Translations under genes and position numbers: made by a program | Part shown: positions 1 through 9,414 of the stretch, in pieces | Numbering within the stretch: position 1 is the stretch's first letter | How the letters are laid out: the number at the start of each line of letters is the position of its first letter | Notes under the pieces: model-generated | Told to the model about the DNA's origin: nothing | The model's input: only the letters and a program-made list of their open reading frames with translations | Databases searched by the model: none | Assembly (NCBI RefSeq): GCF_000186865.1 | Contig: NW_008705596.1 | Location: 144,708 to 162,453, forward strand | DNA from: Aureococcus anophagefferens | Lineage: Eukaryota > Sar > Pelagophyceae > Pelagomonadales > Pelagomonadaceae | Length of the DNA stretch: 17,746 nucleotides | Direction of reading: 5' to 3'

Positions 1-3000
1 AAGATAGTCTTACATGCGCGTTGATCTACATGGTAAGTACTTACCTTGATCTCGTCTCCGAGTTCTGTTTGAATTTTTTCGGCGTGGATAACATCTGGGC
101 CGTCATACTGAAGCGATATTTCCTGGACTGATGTTAGCGTCTTGGGCCGAGAGATTTGTGTAGGACCAGGATTACAAACGCAAACCCAGCCAGCACAGCA
201 GTCGACCGTGCGCCGGGAGGGATCCGAAAAAAAAGGACGCCAGCAATTGTTGTCATCAAATTCATATGTAAGTAAATGAGGATGCATTACTCCCTGCAAA
301 TTTGCGAATACGTTTCTAACATTCAAGATACAACCGATGTCGACCAAAGGACACAGACTATCTGTGGCTGAATACGTTTCACCAGTGCATGCGTTCCATA
401 ATGTGACTCCGTCTGCAACGCGCGTCGACCTGGCGTTACTTTGTTGCATTACATATACAGTGTTACCTTCCGGAATTCCGGAGCCTATCACCAAATAGAT
501 GTTTTCGTTTGTTGATCCAAGCACATTAGCATGAATTTGTAGCCACCAAATAAAATTGTGTAGAAGGATGCCATGCTCTTCCCAATCTCCCGCCCCTATG
601 TCAAGAAATTCCTGAGACGTGCACCAAACATCGAGATTTGCGCATCCAAACGTTTGCCAATCATCTAGGAAAGGGATAAGGCTCACAAATCGTGCAGCTC
701 TGAGTAACGAGTCTATGCCCGGGGGGGGGTTTTGAGGTAACAGATATCGACAAATAAGAACAGCGTCCCCCTTCATGTTATTTCCGAATACTGTTACAAC
801 GCGTTTCGGGATTCGGCCATCGACTGGTCGCTTGACGATCTCATTTATGTTCTCCAGAAAAATCCGAAGCTGTTGGATCCAGTTTGTTCCGTAGCGTATC
901 AGGCTTTCTTCCTCCAGAGATGATACAATTGTAGGAAGTTTGACCGGCGCCGCCAAAGGAGGGCGCAGGAAAATTGCAAGATGAATGTACATGTCGAACT
1001 CTCTGTCTTGCACCCCAGGCCCATCGTTCACAATTCGCGGAGCGTTAATACGGTTGCGAGTGCTGAGATGCAGGACAGGCGTTCGGAGCTCAAATGTCCC
1101 TTCTAAAAATCCTTCAATCCCACCGTTGCAATACAGGGTTGTGAATGGAATTTCAACATCGCCCACAAACGCACGCCTCACCGGGCTTTCGTTTTGGTGA
1201 TTGTCGCTTTGTCTGAGATCGTATCCTGGCAGGCCACTTAGAGCAGTTTCAGAGAAGAGAATCAACCTCAAACAGTCGCCCACCTGCATCAAATTGGTTG
1301 GTGAGAAATCACCTGATGTTGGGAGAAATGGCAGATCTAGTGTTTCTTTCCAACGAGGTGTGTATCCCATCGCGAGCATGGTGCGACGGCGATGCTCCTG
1401 AAAGGTAGCAGAGACAAAGAATCCTGTTTCACTGGCCAGTCTCGCTTTGGCATCTCGACTCGTCGTATCCATCGAATCTATTGTTCCTGTTTTTGATTTG
1501 ATATCAACCTGCGGTCTTTCTAGGACATGGTGAGCAGAAACAACTTGCACAAGAATAGAGCAGTCGTTCCCCGGCGACGCGGCACTTGTGCGTCGCTGTC
1601 GGGGAGGCCTCAATGCACGCCGCCTTCGTGCTGTGAATTCCAGGGCAACATCAACTAGCCCACGTGCACGCAGCTGCGGTAGAGGAGTTCCCTCGCTCAC
1701 TATCGCTGACAGGGGGGAACGAATATCATTCAAAGAGCGTCCGCGTTCTGTAATACATTCCTGAACTCGTCGTATGAATGCAAGCGCCCCATTGTAGTCC
1801 TCACAAGAATGCACATGGCGTCCGTTCGCCTCATCAGCATCGATGGGCTTCTTTCTAATATATTTACGCCACATGTCGTCCTGCAGAATCAATCCTCGTA
1901 AATAGGTGTTTGTGGACGTGGCCGCGTCCGTTGCAGGGAGAGGCTGATCAAAGAATGTCGGCTGGTACATCCGAAGACGCAAAAGCCGATGTCGAGATGG
2001 AGAAGCAATGCGATTATAGCTCTCCAAGGTGACACCAAGCGAACCGCTACCTGATACATGGGTGCCACAACCTTCAAGGGGTGCCCTGCATTCGCTTTGA
2101 ACCTGACCCCTAGCCGCACGGAAAATGATGCGCGCGCGTGTTTCGTCAACACGAAATACTTCCGACAACCCCAAGCTCATGGTACGTTGCTTTGTGAGTC
2201 GATGCACTAGGGAAGCGCATCGTGGGTCATTCGGATCAAACAAGTCTGAGTATCCAATCATTTTTGATGGATGATTGATAGTCTTTGTGTTCAAATTACT
2301 ATCACTCGCGGTAACAGAGTTGAAATATGGGTCTGAAGTCCCGGCTCGTTTAGACTGAAGCCATGAAGTTGTCGACTGATGACTTGGCTCGCTTGGTCTC
2401 GGGGGTATATTACAGATTCCAGCAAAACGACCAGCGGAGGTGTGTGGACTGTCGACCCAATTCTGCAGATTGGTCGTCCAATGAACAGAGATTAACGCAG
2501 CACCGGCAAGCTGTCGCTGTCGAGCTTCAAACACAGCCCCATGTCTTCTTATGGATGATGCTGGGATTGCATGAAGCAACTTATGATGTAGTCTGATATC
2601 ATAGCAACGCCATCGAACGGCGGCTATTACCCCACGAGTCCAAGTGCCGGTACCCCCCTGAGCTCTGTGTCGCCAGCTGCCACCCGAGCACGCCTTGCAG
2701 ATGCAGCCCAGAAGTTTCGTGGTCGCTCCCTCCATAACATACACGTCGACATCTTCTCCGACTACAAATTTGACGTCCCACTCGACCTCGGGAGAAGTAA
2801 ACTGGAACCAGTCAGCTAACGGCGCAAGTGAATAATTGTTGGCTGTGTCGTGATGCGGTGACATGCCCGGCACCGGCACGAGCAATCTTACGAAACAGAG
2901 ATCAATCGCAAGCCGACGTTGCCACAGATGAATTTCAACCTTTGCAGGTCGCCTAGCGACTCTGAGTTTCAACTTCTGGTCGAATTGAATCATAAAGGCA

Positions 3001-4775
3001 GGCCACGCTATGGGCCTAGGCGACATGGCAGCAACTTTGCGGTCGTTGACCTTCAAAATAGCGTAGATCTGGTACTGGTGCACTCGACGGCGACGCATCA
3101 CTTCTTGTACTGGCAGTGTACGATCGTCACTAGAAGTAAGCTCAGCAGTGGTATACAGCTTCAGCACAAAATCAGAGGTCAGAACGAGGGATTTGCGACA
3201 CCTTCTGAAAAGGACCATCAAGGATTCTCGGCGCAATTTGCCACTTGCGGGAGGACTATCTTTNTGAGCTGAGGCGAGCAATGCAAGTCGAGGTAACATT
3301 GCCTCGAAGTCACTCAGCATTTTTTTAATCGGACATGGCCGTGGTCTTCTCGAGCTAGACTGATTTGAGTGATGAACATTAATGGCAACGAGTTTTGCGG
3401 GAGTTGAGATGAACCTCTGGTGCTGGCGAAGGCCTTTGAGTTGATTCCAGGTGGTATATAGAGCCTCTGCGAGTTCGCTCAGCGTCTGTTCTTCTGATGC
3501 AAGTAATTCGAGAGTACGAAAGCACTCAGTGCTAAGCTTGAAAGCATCTGCCATTTCACTGTTTGACAAGCAAGCTTCCTTTGTACATGCTCTCTTTGCC
3601 AGGGCGTCCAGCAGTGTCTGCAATCTCAGCTTCAGATAATTGCTTGCCTGTACTTTGAGATGGCGATGATACTCGCCATAAAGCAAGCGTAGCTGCGAAT
3701 ACAGTCTATCCTCGGGACCAAACAAGGGGTGGTCAAAAAGGGCCACACTTGCGAGTGAAATCTGAAGATCTGCCCCTTGCACGACGCCTCCAGAAACAGA
3801 TTCATCGCAACCAGGCTGCACATATGTCCTGAGGTAAGAACATCGTTTTCTCAGCGTGTCATATTCAGCCGAATGATACAGTGGTGGTCGTTGATGATAG
3901 TGCTCGAGCGGATCCAAGCCTGCTCGCAATAATCCCTCGCGGGAGTATAGACTCTCTAGTTGCAATGCAGTCTCCGCGCTTGTGACCGCATTCCCCCGGA
4001 TTGATATAGATTGAGAGACTTTTTCGTACAAGATGCGTTCACTCGCCCTGGCCTGGCCGAGTTCCAGCAACAGGGAGGCTAGTGGTGGGGGTACAGGAGT
4101 GTATATTCCAACCTGTGCTGAGTATAGCAGCATAGATGCCGTGGATGCAAACAGCGACTCTTCATGTCTGGCAAACCGAGACTTGAGAGCAGGCTCGCGT
4201 AGCCCCTTGTACCCCAGGCTACAATGTTGAAGCATTCCGTGTTGGCAACTCATCGCTAAATAAGTGCATGAGTGCCATGAATGAACAAGTCTTCTCAGGG
4301 TCGCCTCGCTGGGAGAAATACGTGTACACTCGCTGCAACTGGCATGTTCAGTGCTGGCTAAAAGAAAGTTCTCAGCGAACATGGACGATAGAAGAAAGAC
4401 CCGACTTGACTGAGATACTTGGACCAGGGTATCATTTCCGTCCAAGTCAAATAGTCGAGATGCGTCCAGTGTACCCAAATCGTCATCCGAGCTCCCGTCG
4501 CAAAGATCCGAATTCTGGAGAAACTCGCCCCCCGCTTTTCGCCGACCTTTGAGATCTGTGTTGCGACTAGAAGAATCCTTCGTGTTTTCACGCGTGACCC
4601 TTCTATACCGAGCGCGATCGTGTATGCGGGCGCGCGCGAGCTCAAGGGCCGTTGATGATGATTTTGGACTGCTCCCCATAGTCTCGCACAACCGTTCAGC
4701 GTTTTCAATGATTTTAAGGCCTTGATTTTTAACGAGATAGTAAACTCGGATAGATTCGTTCTCTTCATGTGGCAT
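1..4775 (-). CDS. CC2D2A: CC2D2A homologue (ciliary transition-zone protein), 3' end outside window
   Basis: The minus frame is open from an upstream TAG (4842-4844) to base 1. The first Met is at 4775 and a second is at 4679. Numbering from 4775, there are 1577 codons to a consensus splice donor at 45/44 (AAG|GTAAGT), and the frame also stays open beyond it. The human protein is about 1620 residues, so little is missing. Visible signatures: HPLFGPEDRL near residue 349; TWNQLKGLRQHQRFISTPAK near 445-460; a first C2-like region from about 535 (SDFVLKLY, then KLKLRV, ending LLVPVPG); an RRRRALRPPRQRR stretch before a second C2 region at about 1070-1200; and the C-terminal transglutaminase-like region with FVSLIPFLDD, WEEHGILLHNF near 1395, IGSGIPEG and LWNACTGETY near 1460. 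Known family role: organising the ciliary transition zone with the MKS/B9 proteins. The N-terminal 340 residues are unrecognised. Base 3264 is N (Gln or His codon). Identification is by motif recall, not a search. Confidence 0.9.
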   Translation of the reverse strand, partial: MPHEENESIRVYYLVKNQGLKIIENAERLCETMGSSPKSSSTALELARARIHDRARYRRVTRENTKDSSSRNTDLKGRRKAGGEFLQNSDLCDGSSDDDLGTLDASRLFDLDGNDTLVQVSQSSRVFLLSSMFAENFLLASTEHASCSECTRISPSEATLRRLVHSWHSCTYLAMSCQHGMLQHCSLGYKGLREPALKSRFARHEESLFASTASMLLYSAQVGIYTPVPPPLASLLLELGQARASERILYEKVSQSISIRGNAVTSAETALQLESLYSREGLLRAGLDPLEHYHQRPPLYHSAEYDTLRKRCSYLRTYVQPGCDESVSGGVVQGADLQISLASVALFDHPLFGPEDRLYSQLRLLYGEYHRHLKVQASNYLKLRLQTLLDALAKRACTKEACLSNSEMADAFKLSTECFRTLELLASEEQTLSELAEALYTTWNQLKGLRQHQRFISTPAKLVAINVHHSNQSSSRRPRPCPIKKMLSDFEAMLPRLALLASAXKDSPPASGKLRRESLMVLFRRCRKSLVLTSDFVLKLYTTAELTSSDDRTLPVQEVMRRRRVHQYQIYAILKVNDRKVAAMSPRPIAWPAFMIQFDQKLKLRVARRPAKVEIHLWQRRLAIDLCFVRLLVPVPGMSPHHDTANNYSLAPLADWFQFTSPEVEWDVKFVVGEDVDVYVMEGATTKLLGCICKACSGGSWRHRAQGGTGTWTRGVIAAVRWRCYDIRLHHKLLHAIPASSIRRHGAVFEARQRQLAGAALISVHWTTNLQNWVDSPHTSAGRFAGICNIPPRPSEPSHQSTTSWLQSKRAGTSDPYFNSVTASDSNLNTKTINHPSKMIGYSDLFDPNDPRCASLVHRLTKQRTMSLGLSEVFRVDETRARIIFRAARGQVQSECRAPLEGCGTHVSGSGSLGVTLESYNRIASPSRHRLLRLRMYQPTFFDQPLPATDAATSTNTYLRGLILQDDMWRKYIRKKPIDADEANGRHVHSCEDYNGALAFIRRVQECITERGRSLNDIRSPLSAIVSEGTPLPQLRARGLVDVALEFTARRRRALRPPRQRRTSAASPGNDCSILVQVVSAHHVLERPQVDIKSKTGTIDSMDTTSRDAKARLASETGFFVSATFQEHRRRTMLAMGYTPRWKETLDLPFLPTSGDFSPTNLMQVGDCLRLILFSETALSGLPGYDLRQSDNHQNESPVRRAFVGDVEIPFTTLYCNGGIEGFLEGTFELRTPVLHLSTRNRINAPRIVNDGPGVQDREFDMYIHLAIFLRPPLAAPVKLPTIVSSLEEESLIRYGTNWIQQLRIFLENINEIVKRPVDGRIPKRVVTVFGNNMKGDAVLICRYLLPQNPPPGIDSLLRAARFVSLIPFLDDWQTFGCANLDVWCTSQEFLDIGAGDWEEHGILLHNFIWWLQIHANVLGSTNENIYLVIGSGIPEGNTVYVMQQSNARSTRVADGVTLWNACTGETYSATDSLCPLVDIGCILNVRNVFANLQGVMHPHLLTYEFDDNNCWRPFFSDPSRRTVDCCAGWVCVCNPGPTQISRPKTLTSVQEISLQYDGPDVIHAEKIQTELGDEIKVSTYHVDQRACKTI
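32..45 (-). other. Candidate 5' splice site inside a 14-bp palindrome
   Basis: GGTAAGTACTTACC is a perfect palindrome. Read on the minus strand it places AAG|GTAAGT after codon 1577 of the CC2D2A frame, a near-ideal GT-AG donor. The same string gives a donor-like sequence on the plus strand. The frame remains open without splicing, so intron use here is inferred. The acceptor would lie outside the window. Confidence 0.45.
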
Positions 4776-4792
4776 AACGAGATAGTAAACTC
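4730..4792 (-). repeat. 18-bp direct repeat straddling the CC2D2A start
   Basis: TAACGAGATAGTAAACTC occurs at 4730-4747 and 4775-4792, exactly 45 bases apart. On the minus strand both copies encode VYYLV in the CC2D2A frame, so the unit repeats every 15 codons. The presumed start Met (4775) lies at the junction. Either the duplication lies across the 5' leader and start codon, or the protein begins further upstream through another exon. Confidence 0.75.
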
Positions 4793-4904
4793 CGACACGG
4801 GGAGGCAGCCTAGTGGGGCTGCCCTGCCGTGTGAGGGTGAACTACCGAGGTTACGCAGTGGCGGTACACCGGCGTCTCTCTTATCCTCACGTCACCTCAG
4901 CTGC

Positions 4905-4938
4905 CGTAGTATACGGGGGCCGGGGCTACTGGACGAAC
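4905..4938. repeat. 34-bp dispersed direct repeat, copy 1
   Basis: The 34 bases beginning CGTAGTATACGGGGGCCGGG and ending GGACGAAC are identical to 14572-14605, in the same orientation and about 9.7 kb away. The flanks are unrelated on both sides. It probably belongs to a dispersed repeat family. Confidence 0.85.
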
Positions 4939-4939
4939 C

Positions 4940-5197
4940 CTATCGCAAGCCAAGGTCGAAGCCTAGCGTGGTACCTGCCTCGATGTCGCTCTCAATTTGT
5001 TGCCAGGACCTGTGCGTTATTCTGTGGTAGAAATCGACCAAAAACTTGGCGTTGGCATAATCCTCGGAGGTTGGGAGCGGACAGGGGCGCCACCCTGAAG
5101 TGGGTGCCTTAGGCGCGTGTTTCCTCTTCGAATTTCCACGCGCGCGTGACGACAACGGCGACGGCGGCGGCGGCGGCGGCGGCGGCGGACCAACCAA
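4940..5197 (-). CDS. Hypothetical ORF with proline run; doubtful
   Basis: This minus frame has no ATG (the longest form starts at a TTG). It reads a nine-residue proline run from the (CGG)9 tract, then a basic stretch, then a more protein-like tail: SEDYANAKFLVDFYHRITHR, SWQQIESDIEAGTTLGFDL and GLR, followed by TAG. The tail (about 4940-5080) has balanced composition and could be a terminal exon or a gene relic. Its stop codon sits directly against the 34-bp repeat. No family is recognised. Another minus frame (5017-5250) is also open across the same DNA, which lowers confidence. Confidence 0.25.
   Translation of the reverse strand: MVGPPPPPPPPPSPLSSRARGNSKRKHAPKAPTSGWRPCPLPTSEDYANAKFLVDFYHRITHRSWQQIESDIEAGTTLGFDLGLR
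5162..5188. repeat. (CGG)9 trinucleotide microsatellite
   Basis: Nine perfect CGG units follow an imperfect CGACGG lead-in. It reads as Pro on the minus strand and as Ala, Gly or Arg on the plus strand, and is likely length-variable. Confidence 0.95.
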
Positions 5198-5199
5198 GC

Positions 5200-5764
5200 C
5201 CTACTGAAGGGGATCGACGGGGGATGATGCTGCGAGAGGTCGACAGACATCAGAAAGGGGCCGAGGGGATCAAACGCGCCCCACCGCCGCCGCGCCCGGC
5301 TTTGGCCATGCGCGGCGAGTACCAGAGCGAACTCAGCAGAACGCGGCGTGATTCGCGTCCGAGTCCGCCGTCAGGCCCCACACACACACACGCCGTGAGC
5401 TGCGCGGGCACCAGTGATGCACGAGGGCCGCGGCGCGCGCGCGAGGGGCAAGTCCTGCCACCACGGGCAGCCCGGAGCGAGGCGGTCGGGCCGGGCGACA
5501 ACTCTGGTTTTAGAATATAACTATTCGCCGTATGGTCCCTTCGAGGCTAGGGTCGCGCTAGAATCGACCGGCCAGATCGCCCAGTGCATCTCACATTCCC
5601 TTACTAGTAACTAGAGCAAGCTACTAGGGGCTCCCCTACTAGGGGCTCTAAAGCGCCTGTGTAGCTCCGAACTGCCGCTGGTGCTTGATATCGCCGGGCT
5701 TATATTTCTGCTAGACTTATATTTCTAGGTCGCTCGCTTTTTGCTATTGGAAGGCGCGCGCATG
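5200..5764. other. GC-rich spacer with short repeats, no convincing gene
   Basis: Several frames are open on both strands from 5200 to 5520, but all are low-complexity Arg/Pro/Ala products of high GC. From 5520 the sequence becomes AT-richer. Short direct repeats are visible: CTACTAGGGGCTC at 5621-5633 and 5636-5648, and CTTATATTTCT at 5699-5709 and 5716-5726. The region lies just downstream of the stop of the 5765-8787 gene, so part is probably its 3' flank. Confidence 0.5.
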
Positions 5765-8700
5765 CTAAATTCTAGCCCATGAACAATGTGGCCCCACTCT
5801 TTTGAAGCAGCCTATGCAAGCCGCAACTCCATGCAAATCCAGATCACCCAGGTGCGTAGTACTACGCCACGCGGCAATTTTTCCTTTTGTACACACCGAG
5901 CACATTACTGGCGCAACGCGCCTTTGCCTTTTGGCGCCGTGCATAAATTCTCGCGCATCAAAGATATCGCGGAAGCATCGAAAGCAGAATACGCCGGGAG
6001 TTGTTGTGCATTCTAGTAAAGCAAGGTTTCGTAAGCAGGAAGTACACCGCTGGTAACCAGGTGGTTTTGCCCAGGTACGAAGATGTGCTCTTTCCTGCGA
6101 TGTACTCCATTTTACAAAATACATTTGATTCTGTTCAACAGCAAGGACATAATCCTGGGGGGGGTGCAAGGATGCAGCCCCACGTCGCGGTGGTGTCCAG
6201 GTGCATTCGCCAGTATTGTGGTTTAGATAACACCTACAGCAATATATTGCTCAACGCGGACTATCGATCCCCGGTGGCGCTGTAGACACAGTCGACGCTC
6301 AAATAGGTCGGGGACGATCTCGACATCATGCCGTAGCTTAATGTCATAAAGCTGACAAGCGAGGATGCTTCGCCACCAGCACTGTAAGCGTGTTGCTTGT
6401 TTTTCACATCGATCGGTGTCTTTCTTTTGTCTACGAGCTTGAATTTTCCACATTAGTCGGCCCAATTCTCTCCTAGATTTAAACCCTCTATACATCCTAG
6501 CCAAGACCACACTTGCGTAATTCTCCCTGACACGAGTCCATGCCTGGAAATCAGCACACTTCATCTAAATATGATTTATCCAAGGATTCTGTGGCAGACG
6601 CTGCTTGCCCTGGTGGTATGCATTCCTAACAAGAGCCCGCTGTCTACGAACATGGTTGATGGCTTCTAACTCTGTTTCAGCGAGGAAGTTCGACTTGGTG
6701 ACTTCCATCAACTTGCGATCACTCATGCGATGCTCGAAAATCAATTCGTCCGTGGCAAGATTATGATAGCAAATCACATCTTGCGCAGGATCGACGTACA
6801 TTCTCCAGGGTGATGCCGATACACCATTATGTGCATGAACTATATCAAGCGCCTTTTCTAGCTCCTTTAGACCGACATACCCATCATGGTCACTGTCTAG
6901 AGTATGTATCACTAGGCGAATTTGCTCTGCAGACAGGTCGATAGGCAAATCTTTGACAAGTGACCTAAATTCATTGTGCGATAGAAACCCGCTGGAATCT
7001 TCGTCATATTGCCGAATGAAATGCTCCATGACTATCCCCTTTTGGAATAAAATTGCCTCCATCTTTATAAGCACAATGGAAGAAAGTGCCTTGAGATTTC
7101 TCTCACGCTCCATGCTCCTGGGCGTTGGAGGGCGATAAAACTCTCGTTTGATTCGTTTGAACTCCTTGGAAACATGGTTCTTAGATGCACCAGAATCTAG
7201 CCATCGTCGAGTGGCAAGACGCTGCTCCTCAATGTACTGCCTCTCTATTGCCGCCCAAGCGGCATGAAAGCTTGCCGCGCGGTCTTCTTTATTCTCGGCG
7301 ATGCGTTTTGCCCGTGCGTCTTGCTGCACAGCTAGTTTGACACGGTCATCAGCGGCGTGTTCTGCCTGGCGCCTACGAGTCTTCCATGCCAGAGTGTGCA
7401 ACTTGTCTGAGAGTGCTCGCTGTTTGCCATCTTCTCGCTTACTTCGCTGGTTTTGCTCGTCGGCCATGATTGTTGCCGCCAGCTCCTGGCCCGCCCCCTG
7501 GATCATTGCTGTTAAGTAGATTTGATTGCGGATCGAATCTTCTTCTGCGGTTCGCGCCAATTTGACAAAGTGAACATGAGAGTGCCATCCCGCAAAGAAG
7601 CGCTTAGCTAGCAACTTGCGCATTAACTTCGTTGCCCCATCTGCTTGAGAAGCGGCTTTGATCCAATCGCTCCACCGTTGTATTGCGTCTCGCCTGTATA
7701 CACACGCCATGGCACGCCGAACAAGGAAGCTCCCATGGGAGACGTCGACTGCACGTCGACGAAACGCCCCGGATATGTGACGAACACGACGCTCGTTACA
7801 ACTCCATCGGTGCCAACGTAAGATGACTACACGGCGCACCAATGCTCGGTGGCCGAGAACAGCAGCAACTTGTCTTCGCTCAAACGAAGCACGTCGTTCA
7901 ACGGCGTACAAGTTCCACCACGAAATTAAGGCTCGACACTTGCGAAGGAGCACTATTCTGCGTTGGATCTTAACGATGCGCATTTTTTTGCTTAACTGGC
8001 ACCAACCACGAAAGCTGCGACATAGCAGACTCTGTTTTCGAAGTTTTACTGCTTTTTTCATATTTTGTTGATGAATGTAGCCTTCAAACCAACGGGCAGT
8101 TGCATCTTCCTGCAGTTGCAAGTAAGTTAGCTTTGACAAATCTGGAAGTCGCTTCCATAATTGTGATCGAAAGGCTTCCGTAACTTGAGGCGTGCCGATT
8201 AGCGCCTCGCGAAAAGCCGTGAGTTTGACCATATCTGGAAGATGGTGTCCAATTTGGCTCACGGCAGTAAACTCTGCATGAGTTGTGGCTGCGAGCGAGA
8301 TCATACGTATCACATCGACACGGGGAACAATATTGGCATTTGTTGTCGGCAATGAATAAAGCCGAAAAAATGAGGTCAGTAGCTTGATCGGGTGGCTATG
8401 CACGTGTCCGGTGCTATCAAATGCATAGAGAGAGCACACGACTTCTCTCCAATCAACGCGGTTCTCCTCAGCGCCATCAAAGCAGTGGTAAAGTTGCATC
8501 AACTGATGATGAACTGGTACACGTCGTTCAAACCCAAACCCATTCGCAAGCGCACTTACCTACAATGCATAAGTTGAAGAGAAAAAAATCTGCGATGTGA
8601 CAAAGTGCATCAATACGAACAAATCAGCTCCAATGGTTTCATGATGCTCTTTAAAATGACCTGGGCTGATCTTCCAGAGTATGTTTTCGACGCATACACA

Positions 8701-8787
8701 TCGGTGCGCTGCATGCTGTCGGAGCGAATGCAGATATCGAAGCAAGCGCCACTTTTCTTCGTGGCGCCACTCGTCGGCACGGCTCAT
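5765..8787 (-). CDS. SFI1-like repeat / EF-hand / IQ / Cys-rich protein, four exons proposed
   Basis: Proposed exons are 8787-8617, 8559-6631, 6564-6238 and 6154-5765, giving 938 residues. The only ATG after the upstream stop in exon 1 is at 8787. Residues 234-388 carry SFI1-like W-containing repeats (FRGWCQL, ISWWNLY, LRWHRWSC, IQRWSDWIKA, FFAGWHSHV), a pattern known for centrin binding. Residues 396-526 are charged and helical. Two canonical EF-hand loops follow: DEDSSGFLSHNE (576-587) and DSDHDGYVGLKE (612-623). A WW-like segment with a single Trp lies at 638-671. Exon 3 has IQ-type helices (VVLARMYRGFKSRREL, ATRLQCWWRSILA). Exon 4 is Cys-rich (CTSC, FCFRCF, CSVC, CIGCF), resembling a B-box-like zinc-binding region. 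Inferred role: a Ca2+-responsive basal-body or cytoskeletal scaffold. It is co-oriented with CC2D2A. Exon borders are predicted by eye, so up to three separate ORFs remain possible. Confidence 0.7.
6155..6237 (-). other. Predicted phase-0 intron, 83 nt
   Basis: The donor is GCT|GTAGGT and the acceptor is TTGCACCCCCCCCAG|GAT, with a strong pyrimidine tract. Splicing removes the TAA at 6223-6225 and joins the IQ exon to the Cys-rich exon (IA|DYVLAVEQNQ) in frame. Confidence 0.65.
6565..6630 (-). other. Predicted phase-0 intron, 66 nt, ending in an in-frame TAG
   Basis: The reading frame is open on both sides of a single TAG at 6567-6565, directly followed by ATG. Reading CTT|GTTAGG as donor and CATATTTAG|ATG as acceptor removes 22 codons including the stop and preserves frame. 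The pyrimidine tract is poor, so the donor is uncertain and a real stop cannot be excluded. Confidence 0.4.
8560..8616 (-). other. Predicted phase-0 intron, 57 nt, ending in an in-frame TAG
   Basis: The acceptor has a run of seven T followed by CTCTTCAACTTATGCATTGTAG|GTAAG. The TAG (8562-8560) is in frame with coding sequence on both sides. The best phase-0 donor is TTC|GTATTG at 8616; TTT|GTCACA is an alternative. GTAAGT immediately after the TAG looks like a donor, but using it would keep the TAG in the exon. Confidence 0.5.
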
Positions 8788-8919
8788 TTGCCGCTTGCAG
8801 CCCTCTTATCATCCGAGACAGGCGATCCTCCCGAGGGTCCGAGGGTCTCGGCTGAGGTCTCGGCGCCTTCGTCCCCTTAAGTCGTGATGTCTCCTGCTGA
8901 TATTAGGGAATCATCACTA

Positions 8920-8998
8920 CTATTTGAGCCGATCGATGGCTCAAGACGTTGAGTGGCAAAAGGGCTGTATACAACTAATGCGCGACCGGCTCAAATAG
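8920..8998. repeat. 12-bp perfect inverted repeat, 55-nt spacer
   Basis: CTATTTGAGCCG (8920-8931) is the exact reverse complement of CGGCTCAAATAG (8987-8998). It lies about 130 bases upstream of the EF-hand gene start. It could be a foldback remnant or a paired regulatory site. Confidence 0.6.
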
Positions 8999-9205
8999 CA
9001 GATATTAAGACTACAAGATACAAGATCAACCTTAGTATCCGTCTATCATTGAACCATCCGACGTCGCTACCCGCTCTCCCGGCCACAGACGCCTCCGGCT
9101 GCGGGATTGCGCGACATCATCGTCTCGCGGCGCGGATAATTTTGGTGCTTTGGACATGTCATAACTCCGTGATGGCGCTGAGATAGCGCACGCGGCAGCT
9201 CGCCG

Positions 9206-9249
9206 TCGGAGAACGATAGTCTTCTCCGAAGCGCTGATAGTCTTCTCCG
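9206..9249. repeat. Nested hairpin and direct repeat
   Basis: TCGGAGAA (9206-9213) pairs with TTCTCCGA (9222-9229). GATAGTCTTCTCCG is repeated at 9215-9228 and 9236-9249 with a period of 21. The second direct copy could pair with the same left arm as the first, giving alternative hairpins. Confidence 0.6.
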
Positions 9250-9414
9250 GCTTTGCAGCGGCACAGCGTCGCGACGTCGCGCGCCGCGATGCTCTGGCTG
9301 CTTCAGGGCTCGCGTCCGGACCCCGGGCCGGGCGCAGACTAGGCGCCAGACACACATTCAGCATTTTTCGGCGCCCGCGAGGCTGCCCCGAATCGACTCG
9401 TTTGAGCGCCTACG

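Larger units (their letters stand above)
8788..9414. other. Spacer between genes, no convincing gene
   Basis: This is the 5' flank of the EF-hand gene. Several ORFs of 60-110 codons overlap on both strands from 9030 to 9360, but they are mutual shadows with Arg/Ala-biased composition and no recognised domain. The clear content is the two inverted or direct repeat structures listed separately. Confidence 0.5.

Noticed and set aside
1889..4552. ORFs of 60-117 codons on both strands at 985-1401, 2363-3272, 3451-3639, 4033-4552 and elsewhere
   Set aside because: All are shadows across the continuous CC2D2A frame.
4358..4798. 146-codon minus ORF beginning with repeated SEFTISL
   Set aside because: It lies in another frame of the same strand as the CC2D2A frame. 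The SEFTISL repeat is simply the 18-bp DNA repeat read out of frame.
5146..5614. Overlapping plus and minus ORFs of 66-124 codons
   Set aside because: Low-complexity Arg/Pro/Ala products of GC-rich DNA with no domain, open in several frames at once.
6565..6567. Variant genetic code with UAG as sense
   Set aside because: CC2D2A (1577 codons) and DNAJC17 have no in-frame TAG, and all three interrupting TAGs fit intron ends. Kept only as a rival hypothesis.
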